Notes: generated from the sequence alone by a model not told the origin. 60,612 nt of DNA from Saccharothrix sp. NRRL B-16348 (GCF_001280085.1 NZ_LGED01000276.1:1-60612); one strand, 5' to 3'. Positions 39,535 to 50,832 are shown, counted from the stretch's first letter. Numbers and translations: made by a program.

Positions 39535-40752
39535 ATGACTGTGGATCTGCTGCACAACGCGGTGCGCGCGTACGCGTGGGGATCGCGCACCGCCATCGCC
39601 GAGCTGCTCGGGAGGGAGGTGCCGACGCCGCACCCCGAGGCCGAGCTGTGGATGGGCGCCCACCCCGGCGACCCGTCCAAGCTGATGGGCCCGGACGGCG
39701 AGCCGCGGTCGCTGCTCGACCTGCTCGCCGACGACCCCGACGGCCAGCTCGGCGCCCGCCACGCCGACCGGTGGGGCAGCAGGCTGCCGTTCCTGCTCAA
39801 GGTGCTCGCCGCGGACGAGCCGCTGAGCCTGCAGGCGCACCCGTCGGCCGAGCAGGCGGCGAACGGGTTCGCCGCCGAGGACGCGGCGGGCGTGCCCATG
39901 GACTCGCCGATCCGCAACTACAAGGACCCGTCGGCGAAGCCCGAGCTGATCTGCGCGTTGACCGAGTTCCACGCGTTGGCGGGGTTCCGCGAGCCCGCGC
40001 GCACGGTCGCGTTGCTGCGGTCGTTGGACGCCCCGGACTTCGCGCCGTACGCCGAGCTGCTGGCCGCCCAGCCGGACGCCGACGGCCTGCGCGCCATGTT
40101 CACCACGCTCATCACGCTGCCGCAGACCGCGCTGGACATGCTCCTGCCGCAGGTGCTGGACGCGTGCGTGCTGCACGTGAAGGAGCACGGCGAGTTCGAC
40201 CTGGAGTGCCGCACGATCCTGGAGCTCGGCGAGGCGTACCCCGGTGACGCGGGCGTCCTGGCCGCGCTGCTGCTCAACCGGCTCGTGCTGCAGCCCGGCG
40301 AGGCGATCTACCTGCCCGCCGGCAACCTGCACGCGTACCTGCACGGCACCGGCGTGGAGATCCTGGCGAACTCCGACAACGTGCTGCGCTGCGGGTTGAC
40401 GCCCAAGCACGTGGACGTGCCCGAGCTGATGCGCGTGCTGGACTTCGAGTGCGGCGACATGCCCGTGCAGACCGGCGCGGAGACGTCGCCGGGGCTGTGG
40501 GCGTACCGGACGCCGTGCCCGGAGTTCGAGCTGTCGCGGCTCGAGGTGGGGCCGTCCGTCGAGGTCCGGGTGGATCACAGCGGGCCGCAGATCCTGCTGT
40601 GCACGCGCGGCCGGGCGCGGTTGACGTGCGGCGACGAGACGTTGGAGCTGGAGCGCGGCCAGTCCGTGTGGCTGCCCTCGCGTGACCCGGCGGTGCTGGT
40701 CACCGGTGACGTCGACACCCAGCTTTTCCGGGCCACCCCCGGCGTTGAGTAG
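39535..40752 (+). CDS. manA: Mannose-6-phosphate isomerase, class I
   Basis: A 405-residue cupin metalloenzyme linking fructose-6-P to mannose-6-P. VRAYAWGSRTAIAELLG at the start; zinc ligands are in LSLQAHPSAEQA (Gln, His), KPELICALTEFHALAGF (Glu) and YLPAGNLHAYLHGTGVEILANSDNVLR (His). The second cupin domain closes the protein. ATG 39535; GTG 39541 possible. With manB and the guanylyltransferase it completes the route to GDP-mannose. Confidence 0.95.
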   Translation: MTVDLLHNAVRAYAWGSRTAIAELLGREVPTPHPEAELWMGAHPGDPSKLMGPDGEPRSLLDLLADDPDGQLGARHADRWGSRLPFLLKVLAADEPLSLQAHPSAEQAANGFAAEDAAGVPMDSPIRNYKDPSAKPELICALTEFHALAGFREPARTVALLRSLDAPDFAPYAELLAAQPDADGLRAMFTTLITLPQTALDMLLPQVLDACVLHVKEHGEFDLECRTILELGEAYPGDAGVLAALLLNRLVLQPGEAIYLPAGNLHAYLHGTGVEILANSDNVLRCGLTPKHVDVPELMRVLDFECGDMPVQTGAETSPGLWAYRTPCPEFELSRLEVGPSVEVRVDHSGPQILLCTRGRARLTCGDETLELERGQSVWLPSRDPAVLVTGDVDTQLFRATPGVE

Positions 40753-40794
40753 GGTCACACCGACAAATCGGACTTGGGCGCAAAGGGAGCAACC

Positions 40795-41715
40795 GTGTCA
40801 GCAGGGGGCGGGACCAAGGCGATCATCGCCGCACTGGTGGCCAATGCCGGGATCGCGGTGGCCAAGTTCGTCGGCTTCCTGATCACCGGATCGTCGTCCA
40901 TGCTCGCCGAGTCGGTGCACTCGGTGGCGGACACGTCCAACCAGGGCCTGTTGCTGCTCGGGCAGAAGACCGCCCGGCGCAAGGCCACCCTGAACCACCC
41001 GTTCGGGTTCGGTCGGGACCGGTACTTCTACTCGTTCATCGTCGCGCTGATGCTGTTCAGCCTCGGCTCGGTGTTCGCCCTGTACGAGGGCATCCACAAG
41101 CTGGAGTCGCACGAGGAGCTGAGCAGCCCGATCGTCGCGGTGCTCATCCTGGTCGTCGCGATCGGCCTGGAGACCTACAGCTTCCGCACCGCGATCGTGG
41201 AGTCGAAGGCGATCAAGGGCGACGCCACGTGGTGGCAGTTCATCCGGCAGTCGAAGGTGCCGGAGCTGCCGGTCGTGCTGCTGGAGGACGCAGGCGCGCT
41301 GTTCGGCCTGGTCCTGGCGCTGATGGGCGTGGGTCTGTCCACGTTGACCGGTGACCCGGTGTGGGACGCCATCGGCACGATCTGCATCGGCGCCCTGCTC
41401 GGCGTCATCGCGATCATCCTGATCGTGGAGATGAAGTCGCTGCTGATCGGCGAGGGCGCGGCGCCCGCGGAGCTGGACGTGATCGTGGACCAGCTGACGG
41501 GTGGCAAGGTGCAGCGCGTCATCCACATCAAGACGCAGTACATCGGGCCGGACGAGCTGCTGGTGGCGGCGAAGATCGCGCTGAACCCGGGCCTGTCGAT
41601 CACGGAGGTGGCCGAGGCCATCGACGCGGCGGAGCAGCGGGTCCGGGAGAAGGTCCCGGCGGCCCGCCTGATCTACCTGGAGCCCGACCTGGACCGTTCG
41701 CTGGCCAAGTCCTAA
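40795..41715 (+). CDS. Cation diffusion facilitator (CDF) family transporter
   Basis: A 306-residue membrane protein with about five or six helices. Zinc-site motif SMLAESVHSVADTSNQ (helix 2) and LLEDAGALFGLVLALMG (helix 5) match CDF transporters; HPFGFGRDRYFYSF is the conserved loop of the Rv2025c-like subgroup, and a cytosolic C-terminal domain follows (VQRVIHIKTQYIGPDELLVAAKI). Likely exports Zn, Fe or Mn by proton antiport; metal unknown. GTG 40795 with GGGAG 5 bases upstream. Confidence 0.92.
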   Translation: MSAGGGTKAIIAALVANAGIAVAKFVGFLITGSSSMLAESVHSVADTSNQGLLLLGQKTARRKATLNHPFGFGRDRYFYSFIVALMLFSLGSVFALYEGIHKLESHEELSSPIVAVLILVVAIGLETYSFRTAIVESKAIKGDATWWQFIRQSKVPELPVVLLEDAGALFGLVLALMGVGLSTLTGDPVWDAIGTICIGALLGVIAIILIVEMKSLLIGEGAAPAELDVIVDQLTGGKVQRVIHIKTQYIGPDELLVAAKIALNPGLSITEVAEAIDAAEQRVREKVPAARLIYLEPDLDRSLAKS

Positions 41716-41726
41716 CCCCTCCGGCG

Positions 41727-41746
41727 CGGCGAGCAACCGCTCGCCG
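41727..41746 (+). terminator. Terminator hairpin after the CDF gene
   Basis: CGGCGAGC (41727-41734) and GCTCGCCG (41739-41746) form an 8-bp stem with loop AACC, 11 bases after the CDF stop codon. Confidence 0.65.
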
Positions 41747-41890
41747 TTCGGGAGCGTTCCGCTGTGGGCGAGGGCGACGAGCTGCTGTGCGCAGTGCTCG
41801 TCGCCCTTTCTCGTGCGGTCGAGCAGTTCGCCGTGCCGGCCGTGTTCGGCGGGCAACCCGGCCAGTTCCCGCTCGGCCAAGTCCTTCGTC
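41735..41890 (-). pseudogene. Possible fragment of a TPR-like repeat protein
   Basis: On the minus strand the stretch reads AERELAGLPAEHGRHGELLDR, then TRKGDEHCAQQLVALA. This is like the repeats L-x-E-x-G-R-x-x-E-L-x-x-R-A-x-A-G-D-x-x-A-A-x-x-L-A of long actinobacterial repeat proteins. No start or stop codons delimit a gene, so at best this is a relic. The following 41891-42146, up to the permease stop codon, shows nothing recognisable. Confidence 0.3.
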
Positions 41891-42146
41891 ACCGGCCAAC
41901 GTGCGGTCGTGCTTGCGGGATGTGTGGGGCGGGAGGGCTGGTAGGTGGGTGGGGCGGCCGGTGCAGGGCGGGGGCGAGTGGGTGCTGGTTGGTGATCGGT
42001 TGGGCGGACGGGGGCCGCGGTTGGTTGGCGGCCTCGTTGTTTCAACCGACGTTCGAGGCGGGCAATAACGGCGTTTTATTTGATCCCTTCTGCAAGATCA
42101 CTCGAATGGGTTGCCGCGCACCCAGGAAACGGCAGCGCGGCCGACG

Positions 42147-43667
42147 TCACGGAATCTCGTCGTGCTTCACCACGGGCACGGCGGTGGCGCCCTTGCGGCC
42201 CAGCAGCGAATGCCGCCGGCTGTACGCGAAGTACACGACCACGCCCAGCGCCATCCACACCAGGAACCGGACCCACGTCAGCGCGGTCAGGTTCAGCATC
42301 AGCCACAGGCACGCCAGGATCGCCAGCACCGGCACCAGCGGCACGAGTGGGACGCGGAAGCCGCGTGGCAGGTCCGGCCGGGTCTTGCGCAGCACCAGCA
42401 CACCCGCCGAGACCAGGATGAACGCGAACAGCGTGCCCACGTTCACCATCTCCTCCAGCTTGCCCGCCGGGAAGAAGCCCGCGGCGACGGCGACCAGCAC
42501 ACCGATGATCACGGTGATCCGGAACGGCGTGCCGTGCTCGCCCGTGCGCGCCAGCCCGCGCGGCAGCAGGCCGTCGCGCGACATCGCGAACAGCACCCGC
42601 GACTGGCCGAGCATCAGCACCATCACCACCGTGGTCAGACCGGCCAGCGCGCCCACCGAGATCACCGTGGCCGCCCAGTCGACACCGTTGGCCGAGAACG
42701 CCGTCGCCAACGTCGCCCGCGTGCCGTCGGGCTGGGTCTTGAGCTGGTCGTACGGCAGCATCCCGGTGATCACCAGCGACACCGCCACGTACAGCACGGT
42801 CACGATGGCGAGCGACCCGAGGATGCCGCGCGGCACGGCGCGCTGCGGGTTCCTGGTCTCCTCGGCGGTCGTCGCGACGACGTCGAAGCCGATGAACGCG
42901 AAGAACACCAGCGACGCGGCGGCCAGCAGCCCCAGCACGCCGTACGTGCTGCCCTCGAAGCCCGTGACCAGCGAGAACAGTGACTGCTCCAGCCCGGACG
43001 CGGTGGTGCCGCCGGACTCGGCGGGCGGGATGTACGGGCTGTAGTTCGCCGCCTTGACGTACCCGAAGCCCAGCACGATCACGAGCAGCACGACGGCCAC
43101 CTTCACCGCCGTGATCACCGCGCTGACCCGCGACGACAGCTTCGTCCCGAGCACCAGCAGCGCCGTGAGCACCACGATCAGCAGCACCGAGCCCCAGTCG
43201 ACGTCGACCCCGCCGACCGACGCGGTCGTCTTCACGGACACGCCGAGCTGGCCCAGCACCGTCTGCAGGTACAGCGACCAGCCCTTGGCCACCGCCGCCG
43301 CGCCGACCGCGAACTCCAGCACCAGGTCCCAGCCGATGATCCACGCCATGAACTCGCCGAACGTCGCGTACGAGAACGTGTACGCGCTGCCCGCCACGGG
43401 CACGGTCGACGCGAACTCCGCGTAGCACAGCGCGGCCAGCGCGCACGCCACCGCCGCCAGCACGAACGCCAGCGACACCGACGGCCCCGCGAGGTTGCCC
43501 GCGGTGGACGCGGTGAGCGTGAAGATGCCCGCGCCGATCACGACCGCGACGCCGAAGACCGTCAGGTCCCACGCGGTGAGGTCCTTGCGGAGCCTGGTGT
43601 CCGGCTCGTCGGTGTCCGCGATCGACTGCTCGACCGACTTCGTGCGCCACAGCCCGTTGCCCGGCAC
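42147..43667 (-). CDS. APC-superfamily amino acid permease (CAT type)
   Basis: A 506-residue transporter with 12 or more helices. LTAWDLTVFGVAVVIGAGIFTLT is the substrate-binding helix 1 motif, CYAEFASTVPVAGSAYTFSYATFGEFMAW follows, and FFAFIGFDVVATTAEETRNPQRAVPRGILGS is typical of cationic amino acid transporters. GTG 43667 has AGGAGGG 6 bases upstream and is preferred over GTG 43706. Similar to Rv3253c by position. Divergent from the MutL-type gene. Confidence 0.93.
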   Translation of the reverse strand: MPGNGLWRTKSVEQSIADTDEPDTRLRKDLTAWDLTVFGVAVVIGAGIFTLTASTAGNLAGPSVSLAFVLAAVACALAALCYAEFASTVPVAGSAYTFSYATFGEFMAWIIGWDLVLEFAVGAAAVAKGWSLYLQTVLGQLGVSVKTTASVGGVDVDWGSVLLIVVLTALLVLGTKLSSRVSAVITAVKVAVVLLVIVLGFGYVKAANYSPYIPPAESGGTTASGLEQSLFSLVTGFEGSTYGVLGLLAAASLVFFAFIGFDVVATTAEETRNPQRAVPRGILGSLAIVTVLYVAVSLVITGMLPYDQLKTQPDGTRATLATAFSANGVDWAATVISVGALAGLTTVVMVLMLGQSRVLFAMSRDGLLPRGLARTGEHGTPFRITVIIGVLVAVAAGFFPAGKLEEMVNVGTLFAFILVSAGVLVLRKTRPDLPRGFRVPLVPLVPVLAILACLWLMLNLTALTWVRFLVWMALGVVVYFAYSRRHSLLGRKGATAVPVVKHDEIP

Positions 43668-43786
43668 GGTGGTCCCTCCTGTGCTTGATCGCCGCTGCTC
43701 CGACACGCCCAGCGTCCTGGTCGCCTGTTGGTCCGTTCAGACTAAAGGTGGGTACCGACAATTCGCGGCACCGGTAGTTTTCGCCC

Positions 43787-45061
43787 ATGACAGTGCTCTG
43801 CCTGGACGTCGGCTCGACGTGGACCAAGGGCGCCCTCGTGTCGCACGCCGGCGAGTTGCTCGGCACCGCACAGCACACGACTACCCCGCCGGAGGTGCTT
43901 CAAGGCATCGACGCGGTCGCCGATGCCCTGGGCCCGGCCGAGCAGACCCTCGCGTGCTCGTCCGCGGGCGGCGGGTTGCGGCTCGCGGTCGTCGGGCAGG
44001 AACGGCTGGTCAGCGCCGAGGCCGGGTACCGGGTGGCGTTGTCGGCGGGCGCGAAGGTGGTGCACGTGTCGGCCGGTCCGCTGGACGGCGCGGGCGTGCG
44101 GGCGCTGCGCGCGGCCGAGCCGGACCTGGTCCTCCTGGTCGGCGGCACGGACGGCGGCGACGCGTCGGTCCTCCTGCACAACGCGGGCAAGCTCAGCCGG
44201 GTCGCGTGCCCGATCGTGCTCGCGGGCAACGCCGAGGCGCAGCCGGAGGCCGCCGGGCTGCTCGCCGCGCGGACCGTGGTGCGCACCGCGAACGTGCTGC
44301 CGGACGTGGGCGAGCTCGCACCGGGCCCGGCACGTGCGGCGATCCGGGAGGTGTTCCTCCGGCACGTGATCGGCGGCAAGGGTTTGTCCCGGGGCCGGAG
44401 GTTCCGCGGGCTCGTGCGCGCGGTCACCCCGGACGCCGTGCTGCGGGGCGTGTCGCGGCTGGCCGCGCAGGACCGGGAGGGCGCGGTGCTGGTCGTGGAC
44501 GTCGGCGGCGCCACCACGGACGTCTACTCCGCGGTGTCCACTGTGGAAGGTCCGGAGCGGACGGTGGCGCTGCCGCCCGACCGCCGCACCGTCGAAGGCG
44601 ACCTCGGCCTGCGCTGGTCGGCGCCCGGCGTGGTGGCGGAAGCGCTGGCGGAGAAGCTGATCGACAAGGGCGAAGCCGCGGTGCTGCACCGCGAAGCCGC
44701 CGCACGGGCCGCCGACGTGACGTGGCTGCCCGACGACCCGACCGTGGACCGGCGGCTCGCCGCGCTCGCCGCCGTGCTGGCCGTCCGCCGGCACCTCAGG
44801 CTCGTCGACGGCCAACTCGGACCGCGGGGAGCGGGGCTGCTGGTGCTGTCCGGCGGCGTCTTCCGGCACGCCGAGTCGACCGACGACGTGGAACGCGTGC
44901 TGCGCGCCGACCCCGTCCTGCGCCCGGTCCTGCGCACCGCGGCCGTCACGGTCGACCGCGACTACGTGCTGGCGCCGGCGGGTCTGCTCGCCGAGACCGG
45001 CCGCACGGCGGCGGCCGACCGCCTGCTCACTGCGTTTCGGGAGACGGCGACGGCGACCTGA
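43787..45061 (+). CDS. MutL (glutamate mutase-associated) family ASKHA protein
   Basis: A 424-residue ATPase-fold protein: VLCLDVGSTWTKGALVS (phosphate 1), LACSSAGGGLRLAVVG, LVLLVGGTDGGDASVLLHNA, and VLVVDVGGATTDVYSAVS (phosphate 2). MutL-family proteins accompany adenosylcobalamin-dependent mutases or aminomutases, perhaps as reactivases, yet no mutase subunit lies nearby. No Shine-Dalgarno is found; TAGTTT (43772-43777 region) lies just before the ATG, so the mRNA may be leaderless. It ends by a 35-bp convergent overlap with the next gene. Confidence 0.9.
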   Translation: MTVLCLDVGSTWTKGALVSHAGELLGTAQHTTTPPEVLQGIDAVADALGPAEQTLACSSAGGGLRLAVVGQERLVSAEAGYRVALSAGAKVVHVSAGPLDGAGVRALRAAEPDLVLLVGGTDGGDASVLLHNAGKLSRVACPIVLAGNAEAQPEAAGLLAARTVVRTANVLPDVGELAPGPARAAIREVFLRHVIGGKGLSRGRRFRGLVRAVTPDAVLRGVSRLAAQDREGAVLVVDVGGATTDVYSAVSTVEGPERTVALPPDRRTVEGDLGLRWSAPGVVAEALAEKLIDKGEAAVLHREAAARAADVTWLPDDPTVDRRLAALAAVLAVRRHLRLVDGQLGPRGAGLLVLSGGVFRHAESTDDVERVLRADPVLRPVLRTAAVTVDRDYVLAPAGLLAETGRTAAADRLLTAFRETATAT

Positions 45062-47435
45062 GCGGCGCCTGCCGCGCGGTCGGCAGCACGGGCGCCGCCG
45101 GCGGGTCCGTCGTCTCCAGGCCCGCCGCGATGGCGATCGCCCGGTCCCACTCGGGGTCGGACGTGTAGTCGGCGTGCCGGTTCACGCCCGGCGCCCACCG
45201 CCTGCCCGGGAACGGTCCGCGCTGCGGGTCCGGCAGCCAGTGGTCGCCGCCGAGCACCAGCGCGCCGGTCGGGCCGCGCAACGCCGGCGGCAACGCGCCC
45301 GACGTGCCGTCCGGCCGGAAGCCCGCGCCGAGCAGCATCCCGTCGAACACCTGCCGGTCCCACGTCATCACCGCGCCGCCCAGCGCGTCCGTGCCGCGGC
45401 ACAGCGCACGCCACCGCCCGGCCAGCCCGCCGGCCAGCGACTCCAGCGAGCTGTGCGGCACCACCGCCGGGAACGCCCGCGGGTATGCCCACTGCAACTG
45501 CGAGCCCGCCGTGACCAAGCCCACCCGTTCGGCCTGGGCCGGTGGCAGCTCCTCCAGCAGCCGGGCCGCCGCGACCGCCGCGAGCAGGCTGCCCTGGCTG
45601 TGCCCGGCGAGCACGACCCGCGTGCCGGGGTCGGCCAGGTGCTCCCGCACGCGTGCCACCAGCTCGGGCACCACCTTCAACGCGTAGCACGGCGGCACCA
45701 CGGGGTGCGCCTCGCGCGGCCAGAACGCCGCCAGGTCCGCCAGCACGCCGACCTGCCGCGCCTTGTCCGGCCGCCGTGCCGCCAGGTACACCGCCCGGAG
45801 CAGCGACAACGCCAGCACGGCCAGCACGGCCACGCCGAGGCCGACGACCGGCCGCGCCCACGTCGGCGGGTCGACCTCCCGCAGCCGCAGGAACGCCGAC
45901 GGCACCGCGCCGACCGCCAGCACCGTCGACATGATCAGCACCACGTGGTGGCTGTGCCGCCGCTGCCACCGCGCCCACCACCACGCCCGCGCGGCGCGCT
46001 TCGCGTCCCGTGCGCGCCCCGCGTGCAACAAGGACGCCTCACGTGCCCACTCCTTGTCCCGCCGGAGGGAGCTCCACCGCATCATCCCCGTGGTCACCGC
46101 CATCGCCACCCCGGCCAGGAACGCCAGCACCCCGGCCACGCCCCACAGCAGCGCGATGTAGTCGTACCCGCGCGGCAGGTCGCCGTGCCCGAGCACCTGC
46201 CGCACGCTCAGCGCGATGCCCGCGCCGAACCCGCCGCCGAGCAGCGCGGCCACCGCCACCACCGGCGCGGCCATCCACCCGCCCGCCCACGGCCGCAGCT
46301 CACGGGGCTGCGCCGACCAGGCGCGCCGGGCCAGCAACGCGGCCGGCACCAGCAGCAACGCGATCAGCACGCACACCAGCGCGACCAGCGCCGCCACCAT
46401 CTGCACGGCCAGGTCCGCGCCGGGCAGCCGCACCGGCAACCGGTCCAGCAACGCCACCGCGACCAGCAACGACACCCACGCGACGGCGTGCAGCACGCGC
46501 CGCGGCCGTGGCCCCAGCGCGGCCCGCAGCCACCGGCCACCCCGGTGCGGCGCGCCGCCGGTCGGGTCGTCCAGCAGCATCGCGCCCAGCGCTGACACCG
46601 CGACGAGCGCCACACCCAGCGCCCAGCACGCCGTGATCGCGCCACCGTGCCAGCCGGGCGCGAGCAGCGGGCCGGCCGGACCGCCCAACGCGATCACCAC
46701 GGCCGCGCCCAGGCCCGCGACCACGTGCAGCACCCGCAACGCGGGCGTGTCCGGGTCGGTGGCCACGTGCGCGCCGGGCAGCCCGGACCGCCCGCCCTCG
46801 GCCGCGGGCACCTCCTTGCGCTCGATCCGCCAGTCCACACTGGACATCCGGTGCAGCACGAACACGGCCAGCGCGATCGGCGCCAGGCCCACGACGGCGC
46901 GCACCCACGGCGTCGTGCTCAGCCACGAGGGGCCCCACAGGCACGTGGCGGTCGGCGCGAGGCACTGCGTGGCCACCAGGTCGAGGCTGATCACCTCCAG
47001 CTGGGCGATCAGCAGCACGGTCAGCAGCAGCGCGGCCAACCGGAGCAACGCCCGCAGCGCGATGCCCAGCAGGTGCGCGGGCACCGAACCGGACGGCACC
47101 GGCGGCAGCATCCAGTGCGCCACGTTCGCCAGCGAGAACGGGAACAGCAGCGCCCACGTCGCCTTGGCCCAGCCGCCCGAGGTCATCGCACCCCAGACGT
47201 AGCCCTCGACGACCCGGGTGACCGGGCGTCCCGCGGCCTGCAGCACCGGGCCGGGCGCCGGTCTGCGGAGTCGGTCGGCCGGGCGGACGACGCGGCCGAG
47301 CCCGTCGCCCGCCACGTCCACCGCCGCCACCGCGTCGACCAGCGACTGCGGGGTGGTGCCCTGGACACCGTGCACCCGCAGTTCGACCACCCGTGTGTCG
47401 GGGCCGGGAATCAGCACAGATCCTCCCGCGAACAT
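45027..47435 (-). CDS. Large membrane protein with lipase-like (GHSQGS) domain
   Basis: About 802 residues. The N-terminus [20 protein letters not shown] resembles the first strand and oxyanion region of alpha/beta hydrolases. Residues about 80-520 hold roughly 10-12 membrane segments. The C-terminal part contains [25 protein letters not shown], the nucleophile elbow (Ser of GHSQGS), and later [10 protein letters not shown] with a possible catalytic His. The hydrolase thus appears split around the membrane region. ATG 47435 has GAGG 8 bases upstream; ATG 47462 is possible. Substrate unknown. Confidence 0.75.
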   Translation of the reverse strand: MFAGGSVLIPGPDTRVVELRVHGVQGTTPQSLVDAVAAVDVAGDGLGRVVRPADRLRRPAPGPVLQAAGRPVTRVVEGYVWGAMTSGGWAKATWALLFPFSLANVAHWMLPPVPSGSVPAHLLGIALRALLRLAALLLTVLLIAQLEVISLDLVATQCLAPTATCLWGPSWLSTTPWVRAVVGLAPIALAVFVLHRMSSVDWRIERKEVPAAEGGRSGLPGAHVATDPDTPALRVLHVVAGLGAAVVIALGGPAGPLLAPGWHGGAITACWALGVALVAVSALGAMLLDDPTGGAPHRGGRWLRAALGPRPRRVLHAVAWVSLLVAVALLDRLPVRLPGADLAVQMVAALVALVCVLIALLLVPAALLARRAWSAQPRELRPWAGGWMAAPVVAVAALLGGGFGAGIALSVRQVLGHGDLPRGYDYIALLWGVAGVLAFLAGVAMAVTTGMMRWSSLRRDKEWAREASLLHAGRARDAKRAARAWWWARWQRRHSHHVVLIMSTVLAVGAVPSAFLRLREVDPPTWARPVVGLGVAVLAVLALSLLRAVYLAARRPDKARQVGVLADLAAFWPREAHPVVPPCYALKVVPELVARVREHLADPGTRVVLAGHSQGSLLAAVAAARLLEELPPAQAERVGLVTAGSQLQWAYPRAFPAVVPHSSLESLAGGLAGRWRALCRGTDALGGAVMTWDRQVFDGMLLGAGFRPDGTSGALPPALRGPTGALVLGGDHWLPDPQRGPFPGRRWAPGVNRHADYTSDPEWDRAIAIAAGLETTDPPAAPVLPTARQAPLRSPSPSPETQ

Positions 47436-47548
47436 CACTTGAGCCTCGCCATACTGGTCCATTGGCGCGCAGATGCCGCCGACCGCCGTGGCACGGCGTG
47501 GCGGGCGGTAGTGTCGGGTCGTCCTACCCGAAGATGGAGGAACCCGCG

Positions 47549-49012
<1,464 letters not shown>

Positions 49013-49029
49013 CTGCCGCTGTTCGGTGC

Positions 49030-49064
49030 GAACGGCCGGGGTGCTCTCAGCGCCCCGGCCGTTC
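49030..49064. terminator. Bidirectional terminator between sahH and the HTH gene
   Basis: GAACGGCCGGGG (49030-49041) pairs perfectly with CCCCGGCCGTTC (49053-49064) over an 11-base loop, between convergent genes. Confidence 0.85.
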
Positions 49065-49066
49065 CG

Positions 49067-50026
49067 CTAGGTCCACTCGACGCTGATCCCGGCGACGCCC
49101 GGGCCGACGTCCTCGAAGTAGGCGCTGGCGAACCCGCCCAGCCCGCACACCAGCTCCTCCAGGTCCACCGGCACGGCCTCGGCGTCCAGCCGGAACTGCT
49201 TGGTGCACCGCGCGGGCAGGGCGCGGCGGTTGAACGCCAGTTGCAGCAGGTAACCGCGGCACGGTTCGCGGAACGCCCGCCGGTGGCCGGGTGTCGGCCC
49301 GCCTGTGTCGTCCACCACGGTGAAGCTGAACACGTGCTCCTCGCCCTCGGCGAGCCTGCGGTCGAACAGCAGCTCGAACGCCAGCCCGCGGGTGGCCAGC
49401 TGCCGGCGCAGCCGTCCGAGCCGGCACCCCTCGCCCGGCCGCACGAGCGCGTTGTCGATCAGGCAGCCCTCGTCGCCCTGGTGCACGGCCAGGTACCGGT
49501 CCGGTCCGGCCTTCGCCGCGCGCACCACCAGCCGGGTGCTGATCGACCGCTGCTCGCGTTCCGGCCCGATCAGCACGGTGTCGTGCACGGACAGCACCTC
49601 GATGTCGGTGTTCGCGCCGACGTCGCTGACGGCCTCGAACTCGGACAGCACCGGCACCGGCGACACCCAGCCGCTCGGGCGGGTCAGCCGGGGCTGCGGC
49701 CGGTTGCCGACGAGCGCCACCAGAGACTCCGGCGGCAGCTTGAGCACGGTCTCCAGCGCGCGCACGGTGGCGATGGCGCGGGGCACCTCGGGGTGCCGCA
49801 GACCGCGCTGCCAGTAGCTGAGCGTCGACTGTCCGACCTGGACGCCCAGCTGCTCCAGGTGCGCCCGCAGGCGGGCCAGGGACAGGCCGCGGTGCGCGAT
49901 GGCGTCGTGCAGGGCCCGGTGGAACGGCCCGTACCGGAGGGTCTCGGTGAGGCCGCCGGGCAGGGTCCCGGTGGGGTGGGCCGGCTGCTCGTCAACCGGT
50001 CTGGCGTGCCCGGAATCCGCGGTCAC
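49067..50026 (-). CDS. HTH-domain transcriptional regulator-like protein
   Basis: A 319-residue protein. Residues about 35-90 resemble an XRE helix-turn-helix: FHRALHDAIAHRGLSLARLRAHLEQLGVQVGQSTLSYWQRGLRHPEV. The remaining 220 residues, FEAVSDVGANTDIEVLSVHDTVLIGPE to YFEDVGPGVAGISVEWT, are beta-rich and not recognised. GTG start with GGTGG 7 bases upstream. It is divergent from tmk; GTCAC/GTGAC half-sites in between may be its operator. Confidence 0.75.
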   Translation of the reverse strand: MTADSGHARPVDEQPAHPTGTLPGGLTETLRYGPFHRALHDAIAHRGLSLARLRAHLEQLGVQVGQSTLSYWQRGLRHPEVPRAIATVRALETVLKLPPESLVALVGNRPQPRLTRPSGWVSPVPVLSEFEAVSDVGANTDIEVLSVHDTVLIGPEREQRSISTRLVVRAAKAGPDRYLAVHQGDEGCLIDNALVRPGEGCRLGRLRRQLATRGLAFELLFDRRLAEGEEHVFSFTVVDDTGGPTPGHRRAFREPCRGYLLQLAFNRRALPARCTKQFRLDAEAVPVDLEELVCGLGGFASAYFEDVGPGVAGISVEWT

Positions 50027-50070
50027 CGCGGCACCACCCTTTCGCGCAACCGGAAATGGGCTTCACCGTA

Positions 50071-50107
50071 GTCACTCAATCTGGTGACGCAAAGGATCTC
50101 TTGTCAC
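50071..50107. promoter_or_regulatory. GTCAC/GTGAC repeats between the HTH gene and tmk
   Basis: GTCAC (50071-50075) and GTGAC (50084-50088) form an inverted repeat with 8 bases between; another GTCAC lies at 50103-50107. Position between divergent starts suits an operator. Confidence 0.4.
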
Positions 50108-50166
50108 CCGACTGGGCGATGTGATGCGGCCGATCGTGAGCGGACAGTGCCCCTTAGGGTGTTCCC

Positions 50167-50808
50167 GTGGGAAAACTCGTCGTGATCGAGGGCCTGGACG
50201 GCGCCGGCAAGCGCACCCTGGCCAAGGCGTTGACCGACGCGCTGGACGCGCGCGGCGCGAAGGTCGCCACGGGCGCGTTCCCGCGGTACGACGAGGACGT
50301 GCACGCCGACCTCGTGCGCGACGCGTTGCACGGCAGGCTGGGTGACCTGACGGATTCGGTGTACGGCATGTCGGTCCTCTACGCGCTGGACCGGCGCGGG
50401 GCGGCCGACCGGATCCGGGCCGAGTTGGACCAGTACGACGTGGTGCTGCTCGACCGGTACGTCGCGTCCAACGCGGCCTACGGCGCGGCCCGGTTGCACC
50501 AGGGCGCGGACGGCGAGTTCGTCGAGTGGCTGCGGTCGCTGGAGGTGGACCGCTTCGGGTTGCCGATCCCGGATCTGCACCTGCTGCTGCGCGTGCCCGC
50601 GGGCGTGGCGGCGGACCGCGCGGCCCACCGCGAGGCGGCGGAGGCCAGGGGGCGCGACCTGTACGAGTCGGACGGCGGCCTGCAAGAGCGCTGCGCCGCC
50701 GTGTACGACGGGTTGGCCGCGGCCGGGTGGCTCTCGCCGTGGGAGGTGCTGGACGGCACCGCTGACCTGCGGGTCGAGGCGATCCTCGACCGGTGGTTCA
50801 CCCATTAG
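50167..50808 (+). CDS. tmk: Thymidylate kinase
   Basis: A 213-residue kinase phosphorylating dTMP to dTDP. P-loop VVIEGLDGAGKRTLAKAL, the DR motif VVLLDRYVASNAAYGAAR, and the dTMP-site FPRYDEDVHADL match mycobacterial Tmk (Rv3247c), including its unusual Lys-Arg after the P-loop Gly. GTG start. Upstream of mtrA as in mycobacteria; 177 bp separate the two. Confidence 0.95.
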   Translation: MGKLVVIEGLDGAGKRTLAKALTDALDARGAKVATGAFPRYDEDVHADLVRDALHGRLGDLTDSVYGMSVLYALDRRGAADRIRAELDQYDVVLLDRYVASNAAYGAARLHQGADGEFVEWLRSLEVDRFGLPIPDLHLLLRVPAGVAADRAAHREAAEARGRDLYESDGGLQERCAAVYDGLAAAGWLSPWEVLDGTADLRVEAILDRWFTH

Positions 50809-50817
50809 TGTAAGAAA

Positions 50818-50832
50818 GTAACAAAACGTCAC
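50818..50832 (+). promoter_or_regulatory. Direct-repeat GTAAC/GTCAC box upstream of mtrA
   Basis: GTAAC (50818-50822) and GTCAC (50828-50832) in direct orientation, 10 bases apart, resemble the loose GTnAC direct repeats bound by MtrA in other actinobacteria. The box starts 10 bases past the tmk stop, about 155 bases before mtrA. Confidence 0.35.

Noticed and set aside
41764..43044. 426-residue plus-strand frame over the permease 3' half
   Set aside because: Shadow of the APC permease; its first part has no protein-like features.
47463..47548. SAH riboswitch before sahH
   Set aside because: Only 86 bases are available; one short CGCCGT/ACGGCG hairpin is seen but the conserved riboswitch core could not be found.
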